From Lachnospiraceae bacterium (lineage in GTDB: Bacteria > Bacillota > Clostridia > Lachnospirales > Lachnospiraceae), in assembly GCA_900168235.1 (NCBI GenBank), contig FUZG01000011.1, positions 60,200 through 124,199 of the forward strand: 64,000 nt of DNA, written 5' to 3'. Of the stretch, positions 52,247-61,194 are shown in pieces. Each line of letters starts with the position of its first letter. Position 1 is the first letter of the stretch. The position numbers and the translations under genes are program-made. The notes beneath the pieces are model-generated. The model ran no database searches. It was not told where the DNA came from and worked only from the letters and a program-made list of their open reading frames with translations.

Positions 52247-53239
52247 ATGGATAAAAACGTACTTGCGGTTTTTGATACAAATAAAGAATATGTGACAAAG
52301 CTCATGGATTATCTCATGGAGTGCAGATCGGTCCCTCTTGAGATACAGGGATTTACGGATAAAGAATGTCTGCGGAGCTTTATCGAAAATAATGCAGTAG
52401 ATATCCTTCTGATACCGGAGGACGAGATGGATGAAGAGATAGAAGCGGTAACGACAGGCGAGATCATGATCCTTTCCGAGGAAAATATCGCTCATGATGG
52501 AAAAGGGAGAAGAGCGGTATTCCGATACCAGTCATCCGAGAATATAATGCGCGAAGTCATGGGATATTACGCAGACCGCCCGGAGACGGAATTTATCTCA
52601 AATACAAATGCGGGAGCTAAGCTCACGGGTATATATTCACCTGTAGGGCGGTGCTTTAGAACATCCTTTGCACTGGCGCTGGGACAGGTACTGTCTGAGA
52701 GGAACAAAGTACTTTATGTAAACCTTGAAGACTATTCCGGTTTTAATAAGCTTTTACAGCAGAATTTCATGACAGATCTTTCGGATCTCCTATTTTATGT
52801 AGGGCAGAAAAAGCGGAATTTCCCATGTAAACTCGCAAGTATGGTGCAGAAGATAGGAAATATGGACTTTATCCCGCCTGTAATATCGCCTCTTGATATC
52901 CGTTCGGTTGATAAAGAAACCTGGATCACGTTTTTTAACGAACTGATGAAATGCGACTATGACCATGTGGTGGTGGATTTCGGAGATACGGTAGACGGCT
53001 TCCTCGACATCCTGCAGGGATGCAGCAGGGTTTTCATGCCTGTTCGTGAAGGGACGGTCTCAGAGGCAAAGGTGGAGCAGTTTGAAGCGATGCTCCGCAT
53101 CATGGAGCGGGAAAATATCCTTGATATCACGGAGAAGATACGGATCCCTTATTTTGGAAGTCTGTCCTGCCCGCCTGAGATGCTTGGGCAGAGTGAGCTC
53201 GGTGAATATGCCCGGGGCTTCGCGGGAGGCGCAGCATGA
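52247..53239 (+). CDS. tadZ: TadZ/CpaE-like ParA-type protein with altered P-loop
   Basis: 330 aa: an N-terminal receiver-like part (DILLIPEDEM) and a ParA/MinD-like part from about residue 125. The deviant Walker A site reads SPVGRCFRTS (131-140), so the usual GKT Lys is Arg138, and ATP binding may be weak or absent. The strand DHVVVDFGDTVDG matches Walker B of the family. TadZ places the pilus machine at its cell site. The gene overlaps tadA by four bases (ATGA). Confidence 0.82.
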   Translation: MDKNVLAVFDTNKEYVTKLMDYLMECRSVPLEIQGFTDKECLRSFIENNAVDILLIPEDEMDEEIEAVTTGEIMILSEENIAHDGKGRRAVFRYQSSENIMREVMGYYADRPETEFISNTNAGAKLTGIYSPVGRCFRTSFALALGQVLSERNKVLYVNLEDYSGFNKLLQQNFMTDLSDLLFYVGQKKRNFPCKLASMVQKIGNMDFIPPVISPLDIRSVDKETWITFFNELMKCDYDHVVVDFGDTVDGFLDILQGCSRVFMPVREGTVSEAKVEQFEAMLRIMERENILDITEKIRIPYFGSLSCPPEMLGQSELGEYARGFAGGAA

Positions 53240-54429
53240 AGGATTTACGGGAGATAAGGACCGGGCTTCATGATGAGATCCTAAAAAAGATAGATCTTTC
53301 CCGGGAAGTCGAGGACTTTGAGATAGAGGAGCTTATCAGTACGGTCATCACCGAAAAGGGAAAGACGGTGTACTTAAGCCTTTCTGAGAAGCAGAGATTA
53401 AAAAATGAGCTTTTTGATTCCATAAGGAAAAAGGGTGTCATACAGCCGCTCATTGATGACCCGCGTGTCACGGAGATAATGGTGAACGGCACGGAGAATA
53501 TCTTTGTAGAGCAGAGCGGACGGCTTTTCCTGTGGGACAGACGGTTTGAATCAAGGGAAGCGCTCCACGATGTGGTCCAGCAGATAGCAGCATCTTCAAA
53601 CAGAGTTGTGAATGAAGCATCGCCTATCGTGGACGCGCGCCTTGAAAACGGCTCACGAGTGAACATCGTCATGAATCCTGTGGCGCTTAACGGTCCCATA
53701 ATAACCATACGGCGCTTTCCGGATCACCCCATAAGGATGGACGATCTTATCCGCTTTGGAGCAGTGACGCCGGAAGCTGTGGATTTTTTACGAAGGCTTG
53801 TAGTGAGCGGATACAACATCTTTATCTCAGGGGGTACAGGAAGCGGAAAGACGACCTTCCTCAATGCGCTGTCAGGTTTTATACCTGAGGAAACGAGAGT
53901 CATCACTATTGAGGACTCGGCGGAGCTTCAGATACAGGGGATACCGAACCTCGTTAGCCTGGAGACCAGAAATGCGAATGTAGAGGGCTGTAACCCTATC
54001 ACCATAAGGGATCTCATAAAGTCATCACTCAGAATGCGTCCTGACAGGATCGTGGTTGGAGAAGTCCGTGACGGAGCTGCGCTGGATTTTCTGCAGGCTG
54101 CGAATACGGGACATGACGGCAGTATGTCTACAGGACACGCAAACAGCGCGAGGGACATGCTCCTTCGCCTGGAAGTCATGGTGCTCATGGCGGGGATGGA
54201 ACTGCCTCTCACTGCCATAAGGCGGCAGATCGCATCGGCGGTGGATATCATCGTGCATCTCGGGAGACTCCGGGATAAGAGCCGAAAGGTGCTGGAGATC
54301 ACGGAGATCCTCGATTACGAGGACGGTGAGATCCGCATGAGACCTGTTTTTCAATTTGACGGGACAAGATTAGCTAAAGTGAATCCGCTGGTTCATACGG
54401 AAAAGCTCGAAAGGAGCGGTCTCCTATGA
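53236..54429 (+). CDS. tadA: TadA/CpaF secretion ATPase
   Basis: 397 aa. Walker A GGTGSGKT is at residues 199-206; VITIEDSAELQIQ, RPDRIVVGEVRDGAALD (Walker B) and DGSMSTGHANS are CpaF-specific elements. It powers assembly, and perhaps retraction, of Flp pili as a cytoplasmic hexamer. Start and end overlap the neighbouring tad genes by four bases, so translation is coupled. Confidence 0.95.
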   Translation: MKDLREIRTGLHDEILKKIDLSREVEDFEIEELISTVITEKGKTVYLSLSEKQRLKNELFDSIRKKGVIQPLIDDPRVTEIMVNGTENIFVEQSGRLFLWDRRFESREALHDVVQQIAASSNRVVNEASPIVDARLENGSRVNIVMNPVALNGPIITIRRFPDHPIRMDDLIRFGAVTPEAVDFLRRLVVSGYNIFISGGTGSGKTTFLNALSGFIPEETRVITIEDSAELQIQGIPNLVSLETRNANVEGCNPITIRDLIKSSLRMRPDRIVVGEVRDGAALDFLQAANTGHDGSMSTGHANSARDMLLRLEVMVLMAGMELPLTAIRRQIASAVDIIVHLGRLRDKSRKVLEITEILDYEDGEIRMRPVFQFDGTRLAKVNPLVHTEKLERSGLL

Positions 54430-55163
54430 ACTACAGTGAATATAGATTTTCCACAAATGAAAAAATTCTTTATCTTGCTCAGGGATTAATGATCCTCGGG
54501 GCAGTGTCATTTACTTTCTATAGGTCAGTAACGGCATTTTTCCTTATGATGCCATCCTTATTTTTTCTCTATAGATATAAAAAACAAAAATTAATAATGG
54601 CTCAAAAGAGGGAGCTCCTGCTGGAATTTAGGGAAATGATCCTTGCGGTGCAGTCTGCGCTCAATGCGGGAAGTTCCGTTGAAAACGCCTTTATAGATGC
54701 AGGGCGGGAGATGGAAAAAATGTACGGGGGACAGGGTCTTATCGTAAAGGAAGCGGAGGTCCTGACCCGGAGACTCAGATCAAATGAGAACCTTGAACGA
54801 ATCCTTCAGGATATGGCAGACAGGTCAGGGCTTGAGGATATTTTGGACTTTGCAAATGTTTTTGCTGCGGCGAAGCGGAGCGGAGGAGACCTCTCCGGCA
54901 TCATCCGGCGGGCGAGCGAAGTCATAGGAGACAAGATCGATATAAAGCGGGAAATCGAGACAGAACTCAGTGCAAAGCAGTACGAGACCCGCGTCATGGA
55001 ACTGGTCCCATTCGGGATAATCCTGTATCTGAATATCACTTCGCCGGACTTTCTGTCCCCTCTTTACCATAATGCCGCCGGAATCGCCATCATGACCGTA
55101 TGTCTCGCCCTTTACGGGACGGCTTTCAGGATGGCAGAAAAGATAACGGCGATAGAGGTTTGA
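54426..55163 (+). CDS. tadB: TadB-like inner membrane platform protein
   Basis: 245 aa with hydrophobic segments near residues 15-50, 190-210 and 215-235, and a central T2SF domain (FREMILAVQSALNAGSSVENAF; FAAAKRSGGDLSGIIRRAS). Together with TadC it forms the platform that TadA drives. It overlaps tadA by ATGA. Confidence 0.9.
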   Translation: MNYSEYRFSTNEKILYLAQGLMILGAVSFTFYRSVTAFFLMMPSLFFLYRYKKQKLIMAQKRELLLEFREMILAVQSALNAGSSVENAFIDAGREMEKMYGGQGLIVKEAEVLTRRLRSNENLERILQDMADRSGLEDILDFANVFAAAKRSGGDLSGIIRRASEVIGDKIDIKREIETELSAKQYETRVMELVPFGIILYLNITSPDFLSPLYHNAAGIAIMTVCLALYGTAFRMAEKITAIEV

Positions 55164-55167
55164 ACCA

Positions 55168-56625
55168 ATGATGATAATTCATTTTCTGATACTGCTGATA
55201 TTTCTCATCCTGTTTTTCTGGACTGCCCGTATCGAAGCGGGAGACAGCGCGGATGAAAAGGACGGATGGGTATATAAGAGATTTTTGAAGATTTCGTTAT
55301 TTATCCTGAAATTCATGCCTGCGGGGAATCATGAATCGCTCCGTAAAAAGCATGGATTGCTGTCGCCTTCCACCGGAGGAAAAGCGGAAACCCATAAATA
55401 TATGGCTCGGAAGACAGCAGAGTTGCTGCTGATAGTGTTTTTCGGAAATGCGCTGGGGATGTGTGTGACATGCGCTGACATGGCAGGCAGCGGGGTCATT
55501 GAGGGAAATGCACTTGCCAGAAATTCATACGGCGAAGGAGACAGCACAGCGTCTGTAACAGCAGAGATAGGCGGCAAAAAATTGTCCAATGAGCTTCAGA
55601 TAACTATAGGGGAGCGCCGGTATGACGACAGCGAGACCGAATTCATTTTTGATGAAATTGAGAATAGGCTTGCAGTTGAGATCCTCGGAGAAAATAAGAG
55701 TCTTGAGCATGTGGATCACGACCTGAGGCTTATGGAAACACTCGATGACCTGCCTGTTTCAATAAGCTGGAGACCTGATAACTATGACATTTTGGATGGC
55801 GAAGGAAAGATTCGCGAGGACTTTCAGTACCCTAAGGGTGAAACGGTGGTGCTCACCGCAGAGCTTTCGTACTTTGACCACAGGAGAGAGGTGCAGTTCC
55901 CGATCAAAGTCTATCCTGCGGTGCAGAGCACGGAAGACAGCGTTCATGATGCGCTTCTCCGGAAGATAAGTCGTTTTGATGAGGAAACAGCTTCATCAGA
56001 GAAACTGGTGCTTCCTGACAGGATAGGCGGGTACAGCGTTACTTATCGCAGAGCTGGGAAAAGAACGGGTGCGCTGATACTTTTTCTCGCGTTTCTGTGC
56101 GGGGGAGCGGTCTACGCAGGGCGTGACAGAGACTTAAATGAAAAGCTCCGGGAGCGGGAAAAGGAGATGCTCCGCGATTATCCTGAGATCCTGAGCAAGA
56201 TGATCCTGCTTTTCAGTGCAGGAATGACCATGCGGGGAACTATAGAAAAGCTCGTGCGGGACTATGAAAAGAGGCAGGCAAAAACAGGGAAAAAGACTTA
56301 TGCATACGAGGAACTGAAGGTCACGCTTTATGAAATGAACAGCGGTATTCCCGAGTCACAGGCATACGAAAATCTCGGAAACAGAGCGGGTATACGGCAT
56401 TACAGCAGACTAGGGTCGATGCTGAGCCAGAACCTTAGAAAGGGCAGTGCAGGGCTTCTCCATGCGCTTGAACAGGAGTCAGCGGAAGCTTTTGCAGAGA
56501 GAAAGGCGTCAGCACGGAAAAGGGGCGAAGAAGCAGGAACAAAGCTTCTGCTCCCCATGGGTATCATGCTCATGATCGTCATGGTGATCGTGATAGTACC
56601 GGCGTTTTTGTCGTTTAACCTATGA
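55168..56625 (+). CDS. tadC: TadC-like platform protein with inserted extracytoplasmic domain
   Basis: 485 aa, clearly longer than usual TadC (about 300). The C-terminal 180 residues are the T2SF domain (LSKMILLFSAGMTMRGTIEK; RKGSAGLLHALEQESAEAF). Between a hydrophobic segment near residue 90 and one near 305 lies an insert of about 200 residues with Ig-like beta sequence (SWRPDNYDILDGEGKI, ETVVLTAELSYFDHRREV) that should face the outside. It may contact the pilus or the cell wall. Adjacent to tadB and followed by the pilin gene. Confidence 0.85.
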   Translation: MMIIHFLILLIFLILFFWTARIEAGDSADEKDGWVYKRFLKISLFILKFMPAGNHESLRKKHGLLSPSTGGKAETHKYMARKTAELLLIVFFGNALGMCVTCADMAGSGVIEGNALARNSYGEGDSTASVTAEIGGKKLSNELQITIGERRYDDSETEFIFDEIENRLAVEILGENKSLEHVDHDLRLMETLDDLPVSISWRPDNYDILDGEGKIREDFQYPKGETVVLTAELSYFDHRREVQFPIKVYPAVQSTEDSVHDALLRKISRFDEETASSEKLVLPDRIGGYSVTYRRAGKRTGALILFLAFLCGGAVYAGRDRDLNEKLREREKEMLRDYPEILSKMILLFSAGMTMRGTIEKLVRDYEKRQAKTGKKTYAYEELKVTLYEMNSGIPESQAYENLGNRAGIRHYSRLGSMLSQNLRKGSAGLLHALEQESAEAFAERKASARKRGEEAGTKLLLPMGIMLMIVMVIVIVPAFLSFNL

Positions 56626-56672
56626 ACAAAAAAGGCGGGCGGGTGGGAATTTTAACGGAAAGGAGGCAAAAC

Positions 56673-56834
56673 ATGCTGAAGAAATTTTTTATGGAAGAAG
56701 ATGCTATCGGCACAGTTGAGATGATCCTGATTTTGGTCGTACTTATCGGACTCGTGATCATTTTTAAGGAACAGCTCACATCTCTTGTAAACAAGATCTT
56801 TAAGACCATCAACAGCAAGGCAACTTCTATCTAA
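56673..56834 (+). CDS. flp: Flp-family type IVb pilin
   Basis: 53 aa from ATG 56673, which follows AAAGGAGG; the longer frame has no ribosome site. The leader MLKKFFMEEDA is followed by IGTVEMILILVVLIGLVIIF, a hydrophobic helix with the conserved Glu. If Glu is at mature position 5, the residue before cleavage is Ala rather than Gly; if cleavage follows Gly, Glu is at position 3. This is the Flp1-like pilin form seen in Clostridia, and it should be the main pilus subunit of this operon. Confidence 0.88.
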   Translation: MLKKFFMEEDAIGTVEMILILVVLIGLVIIFKEQLTSLVNKIFKTINSKATSI

Positions 56835-56881
56835 CTAAGGGCTTAACATCACAATTTTCCTAACCTGAAAGGAGGTATCGA

Positions 56882-58291
56882 ATGAAATATAAGGGCACCA
56901 TCACGGTATTTTTGAGCCTTGTCATGGCGGTGATACTGTCTCTCGTCGGGGCAGTTTTGGAAAGCGCCAGATACAGCTCGGCACGGGCTCGTGCAGAGAT
57001 GATCATGGACATGGGACTGACATCAATATTTGCGGAATATAACCGTGAACTTCTCCGGACCTACGACCTGTATTTCATCGATACCTCTTATGGGTCAGGA
57101 AAAGCATCATTAAGAAATACCGAAGAGCATCTTCGTAAATATATAGATCATAACTGCAATCCGGCGAAGGGACTTTTGATACTTGATGCGGCGGATATGG
57201 CAGGATTAAAACGGAAAAAAGTGAACATCCGAAGTGAATCCCTTGCGACCGACAGCGGAGGAAGAGTCTTTAAGAGACAGGCTGTGCAGGCAGTGAAGGA
57301 CAGCTTCGGGGACTCTATTGCGGATGACCTGAAATCCCGGGTCACGCAGTACAAGGATCATGAAAAAGAGCGTGAGAAGCAGGAGAAACAGAGACAGAAG
57401 ATTCAGAAAAAGATGGATGGTCTGGACCTTAACGATGATATCAAAGATATCTCAAAGGTTTTTGACCGAAGGAAAGGGATACTGAAATTTGTAAAGGAAA
57501 GTGCATCAGGGCTGCCTGACAACGCACTTCCACTTGAAAACACCGTTTCATACCGCAGAAATGCGGAAGGGATCGGTATCGTCAGACCTGATGAAGACCC
57601 TGACTCAGCGATCAATGAGCTTCTCTTCACGGAATACATCGGCTGGAAAATGAACAGCTTCACGGACGGTAAAAAGGATGGACCTGTGCAGTGCGAAATG
57701 GAGTATATCCTTTTTGGAAAAAACACGGACACTGCGAATCTGCGGGAGTCAGCTGAGAGACTTTTCTGGGCGAGAGAACCTGTAAATACCATGGCAGTTT
57801 TTCAGGATGACGGAAAGATCGCGCAGGCAAAAGCTGTCGCGACGGCGGCGTCACTGCTGCTTGGCTCACCTGAGCTGGAAGAACCCCTTACGGACATGGT
57901 CCTCATGGCTTGGGGAAGCGCAGAGAGTCTGGTGGATGTCAGAGCTTTGCTAAAGGGGGAGGAAGTCCCGTTTATAAAAAAGGGCTCGGATTTTGCCATA
58001 GTGACTCCTCTTCAGATACCGCTGTTTAAGACATTGTCTGCAAAAAAATGTACGAGCGGAATCGGATATGAGGACTATTTGAAGATATTTCTCATGATGA
58101 CAGGGAAAACTAAAAAAGTAAAAAGAACAATGGATGTCATCGAAATGAACCTTCGGACTACGGACGGAAATCACGGTTTCAGGATGGACGGATGCGCTTC
58201 ATACATGGAAGCCGAAGCGGAGTTTCGGACAAAGACCGGAGCGGAGATCTCTATCAGGAGAGATTATGCATATGAGGAGATCATCGAGTAA
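56882..58291 (+). CDS. Tad-locus membrane-anchored protein (DUF5702 type)
   Basis: 469 aa. An N-terminal segment (GTITVFLSLVMAVILSLVGAV, in part) resembles a pseudopilin-like anchor with Glu after the hydrophobic stretch (LESARYSSARARAEM). The large remainder is predicted outside, with charged helices (EKEREKQEKQRQKIQKK) and no known catalytic motif. Such proteins occur in tad loci of Lachnospiraceae under the name DUF5702 (from memory). A minor pilin or assembly role is inferred from position. ATG 56882 follows AAAGGAGG. Confidence 0.72.
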   Translation: MKYKGTITVFLSLVMAVILSLVGAVLESARYSSARARAEMIMDMGLTSIFAEYNRELLRTYDLYFIDTSYGSGKASLRNTEEHLRKYIDHNCNPAKGLLILDAADMAGLKRKKVNIRSESLATDSGGRVFKRQAVQAVKDSFGDSIADDLKSRVTQYKDHEKEREKQEKQRQKIQKKMDGLDLNDDIKDISKVFDRRKGILKFVKESASGLPDNALPLENTVSYRRNAEGIGIVRPDEDPDSAINELLFTEYIGWKMNSFTDGKKDGPVQCEMEYILFGKNTDTANLRESAERLFWAREPVNTMAVFQDDGKIAQAKAVATAASLLLGSPELEEPLTDMVLMAWGSAESLVDVRALLKGEEVPFIKKGSDFAIVTPLQIPLFKTLSAKKCTSGIGYEDYLKIFLMMTGKTKKVKRTMDVIEMNLRTTDGNHGFRMDGCASYMEAEAEFRTKTGAEISIRRDYAYEEIIE

Positions 58292-58326
58292 AAGGCACTA
58301 TAAATCGAAAAAGGAGGTGGATACGG

Positions 58327-59265
58327 GTGGTATTTCGCCGTGCGCGCGGATTGACTCACTGCGCATTATGTAAACCAATAATAAAGCAAAAATTTAATAT
58401 CGAAGAAAGAACAATTTCAACCCCGAAACTGAAATTTTCTATGGCTGAAATACCATCCATATCTGCCTCCTTTAAGGGGAGCCTTACTGTAGAAACTGCG
58501 ATAGCCCTGCCGCTTTTCCTCTTTGCGATGATGGGCTTCATGATGCTGATAGAAGCCACACGGTTTTCAGGGAATATGCAGGCATCGCTCCATCAGGCGG
58601 CGCGGAAACTCACGAATTATTCCTATGCGGCGAGTTATCTGCCGGGGCATGAGGGTATAGGGGGAGGCGCTGCGGGAAAGATAGTGTCCATGACTGCGGG
58701 AAAGAGTCTCGTTCTCGACGATATCGGGCGGGATTACGTGGAAGATTCGCCCGTAGAAAACGGATGCAGCGGACTTAGCTTTATCCATTCGCACGTCATG
58801 GGGGCTGACCAGATGATAGATCTGGCAGTGGTCTACAAGATACGTACGGACCTGCCTATTCTCGGTTCACCGTCCTTTAAGGCAGTGGACAGGGCGCGGA
58901 TAAGGGCATTTACGGGCTATGACAATACAGGTAATGAGGACAGAGATGACACGGATGAAGAAATAGTCTATGTGGCAGAGAACGGTGTTGTCTACCACAG
59001 GAACCGTAATTGCAGCCATTTAGCCCTTGTCATACGGGAAACAAATCATGCAAATGTCGGAACAGAGCGTAATTCAGCCGGAGGAAAGTATTATCCGTGT
59101 GAATACTGCGGGAAAAAGGCAGGTAATGGGGAAGATCTATATATAGCAGAAGACGGAGACAGATGGCATACAAAAGTCACCTGCCCCGGGCTAAAGCGCA
59201 CCATAAGGGCTGTTCCCTTATCCGAAGCGGGAGGGCTTCCGCCGTGCTCGGACTGCGGCAGATAA
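58327..59265 (+). CDS. TadE-like pseudopilin with C-terminal cysteine-rich domain
   Basis: 312 aa with a GTG start six bases after AAGGAGGTGG. A long basic N-terminal part precedes the TadE-type segment GSLTVETAIALPLFLFAMMG near residues 50-69. The last 95 residues contain two similar units, each with a His/Cys start and a CxxC end: YHRNRNCSHL to CEYCGKK, and WHTKVTCPGL to CSDCGR. These look like two small metal-binding modules on the outer face. Its function is unknown; metal binding is inferred from the CxxC pairs. Confidence 0.78.
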   Translation: MVFRRARGLTHCALCKPIIKQKFNIEERTISTPKLKFSMAEIPSISASFKGSLTVETAIALPLFLFAMMGFMMLIEATRFSGNMQASLHQAARKLTNYSYAASYLPGHEGIGGGAAGKIVSMTAGKSLVLDDIGRDYVEDSPVENGCSGLSFIHSHVMGADQMIDLAVVYKIRTDLPILGSPSFKAVDRARIRAFTGYDNTGNEDRDDTDEEIVYVAENGVVYHRNRNCSHLALVIRETNHANVGTERNSAGGKYYPCEYCGKKAGNGEDLYIAEDGDRWHTKVTCPGLKRTIRAVPLSEAGGLPPCSDCGR

Positions 59266-59283
59266 ATAGAGAAAGAAGGAAAG

Positions 59284-59694
59284 ATGGTAATAAAAATACT
59301 TACAGGCGTATGCCTTTCTGTCTGCACCTATACGGATATCAGGAAAAGAGAGATAGATCTCAGGATTATCCTGCTTTTTGCATCGGCAGGGCTTTTATGG
59401 CAGATATGGAGCAGGCAGATGGGGCTTTTAGATATGGCGGGCGGCGCATTTATCGGCATTTCTCTGGTGTTGATGAGTGTCATCACAAGGGGAAAGATAG
59501 GTTTGGGTGACGGACTAATGCTCACTGTGACGGGGCTATTGCTGGGATTTACCGATAACCTTAAAATCCTCACGATGTCAGTGCTTTTGACAGCCGGCTT
59601 TTCGGTAATACTTATGATATTCGGAAAGTGCAGGAAAGACACGGAGCTTCCCTTTGCACCGTTTCTACTCGGCGCTTTTCTGGTGACAGTCTGA
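59284..59694 (+). CDS. Second prepilin peptidase-like protein, A24 family
   Basis: 136 aa, hydrophobic throughout. The A24 motifs are TYTDIRKREID (Asp near residue 18) and IGLGDGLML (Asp near 78); the usual Lys of GxGDxK is replaced. It ends LPFAPFLLGAF, typical of the family. Two peptidases in one tad operon suggest separate processing of pilin and pseudopilins, or methylation versus cleavage (inference). ATG 59284; the next gene overlaps its stop codon. Confidence 0.82.
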   Translation: MVIKILTGVCLSVCTYTDIRKREIDLRIILLFASAGLLWQIWSRQMGLLDMAGGAFIGISLVLMSVITRGKIGLGDGLMLTVTGLLLGFTDNLKILTMSVLLTAGFSVILMIFGKCRKDTELPFAPFLLGAFLVTV

Positions 59695-60158
59695 TGCACA
59701 GGATACGAAAAGCCTATAAAGGCTCATTAACAGTTGAAGCGTCACTTCTTTTTCCATTTATCCTGATGGTCATTGTGATATCCATATATGCCATGTTTTT
59801 CCTGCACGACAGGGCAGTTCTCGATGCAGCGGCGTATGAAGCTGCCCTTCGGGGATGCGAGATAACATCGGAAAAAGCTGACGTCATGGCAAAGGTAAGG
59901 AAGACCGGGGAAGAGACCATAGAAGGCAGGCTCTTATCCACCAGAAATGTAAATATGGATGTCAGTATTACAGGGCAGGATATCAGAGTCCGTTATACAG
60001 GCGAGTTCAAGGTGCCGGGTGGAGTAAACCTTGTGCCGGAAGCAGGTTTTTCCGCACTCACCATAAAAGCGGAAGGACATTCAAGCAGGAGAACTCCCGT
60101 GAGCTATGTGAGGGAGATAAGGACTATAGAAAATGCGGAAAAGAGGCTTCGAAAGTGA
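59694..60158 (+). CDS. TadE-like pseudopilin
   Basis: 154 aa from ATG 59694, which overlaps the preceding stop (TGATG). The N-terminal MHRIRKAYKGSLTVEASLLF followed by a hydrophobic stretch is the TadE pattern, with cleavage expected after the Gly of KGSLTVE and Glu at mature position 5. The outer domain is small. It should be a minor pilin processed by one of the A24 peptidases. Confidence 0.82.
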   Translation: MHRIRKAYKGSLTVEASLLFPFILMVIVISIYAMFFLHDRAVLDAAAYEAALRGCEITSEKADVMAKVRKTGEETIEGRLLSTRNVNMDVSITGQDIRVRYTGEFKVPGGVNLVPEAGFSALTIKAEGHSSRRTPVSYVREIRTIENAEKRLRK

Positions 60159-60188
60159 TAACGAAGTGAGAATTATACGGAGGATCAT

Positions 60189-61157
60189 ATGGAATTTGAA
60201 TTTAATCGGGATTCGGATCACAGATACCTGTCTGTAAAAAGGAGTGGTGGGGATGCCGGATTTCAGGAAAAAATGGTAGTGAGAAACTCTATCCCGGGAC
60301 TTGCACGGGTGTCTGTAAAGTACCTGAATGGTGAAGCCCGCTACAGCTATGAAGCGAGATCATGCCAGACTCTTGAAGACATGTTTACAGGGGCAGGCAT
60401 CACAGGACGTGACATGAAAAAGATACTGCGGGCACTTGCGTCAGTGATGAAAGAACTCGACCGCTATCTATTACGGCGGGAAGACCTGATACTGGATCCC
60501 GCAGGAATACTCTGGAATCTTGAAAGAAACGAGCCTGTTTTCTGCTATTATCCTGACCTCTCCGAGTATGAAAATCCCGGATTCATTCTCCTCGCAGAGT
60601 TTTTGATAGAGCACGTGGATCATAAAGACGAAGAAGCGGCAGAGCTTGCATACCAGTGGTTTGACAGAGTAAGCGACGGAGTATGGGACCCGGAGAGCAT
60701 CATCGGTAATGCAGAAATAGTAAAAGAAGAAAAAACGGAACAAAGAAAAGTCCCGGAAATGAAGATAGTTGAAGAGCACTTCTCAGAAGAAAAAGAAAAC
60801 TTCTATATCCGTGATGACGAATCCAAGGCTGAAAAGATAACCAAAGAAAAAGAGCAGGATAAAAAGACAGCAGTCCTCGGAATAATCATATGCATGACAC
60901 TCACAGCAACGGCGGCAGGCTCCTATGCTATACTCCTCACATATCCCGGCCTCGCAGACAGGCTGGGACTCTCCGGCAATGATCATATTTTTGCAGGAGT
61001 CGTCATAGCAATAATTTTTGCCGCGGCAATCCTAGGAGCAGTCCATCTCATCAGCAAGAGAAAACCAGTGGAAGAAGTACCACCATTCCTTCTTGATAAG
61101 CAAAATCCTTCATTCAGCTCTGATGATGATTATTTGGAACAGCTTACAGGCGAATAA
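60189..61157 (+). CDS. DUF6382-type membrane protein at the end of the tad operon
   Basis: 322 aa. Residues 1-170 resemble DUF6382 (LRREDLILDPAGILWNLERN, FCYYPDLSEYENPG), a pseudokinase-like fold related to EssB/YukC of type VII secretion (family relation from memory). This domain is usually followed by an FHA domain; here instead there is a charged linker and two membrane segments near residues 230-250 and 270-290. ATG 60189 follows GGAGGATC. It may link the pilus machine to a signalling partner. Confidence in the family is moderate. Confidence 0.65.
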   Translation: MEFEFNRDSDHRYLSVKRSGGDAGFQEKMVVRNSIPGLARVSVKYLNGEARYSYEARSCQTLEDMFTGAGITGRDMKKILRALASVMKELDRYLLRREDLILDPAGILWNLERNEPVFCYYPDLSEYENPGFILLAEFLIEHVDHKDEEAAELAYQWFDRVSDGVWDPESIIGNAEIVKEEKTEQRKVPEMKIVEEHFSEEKENFYIRDDESKAEKITKEKEQDKKTAVLGIIICMTLTATAAGSYAILLTYPGLADRLGLSGNDHIFAGVVIAIIFAAAILGAVHLISKRKPVEEVPPFLLDKQNPSFSSDDDYLEQLTGE

Positions 61158-61194
61158 CCATGAAACAGAGATATATTTCCAGCCGACAAGGCAA

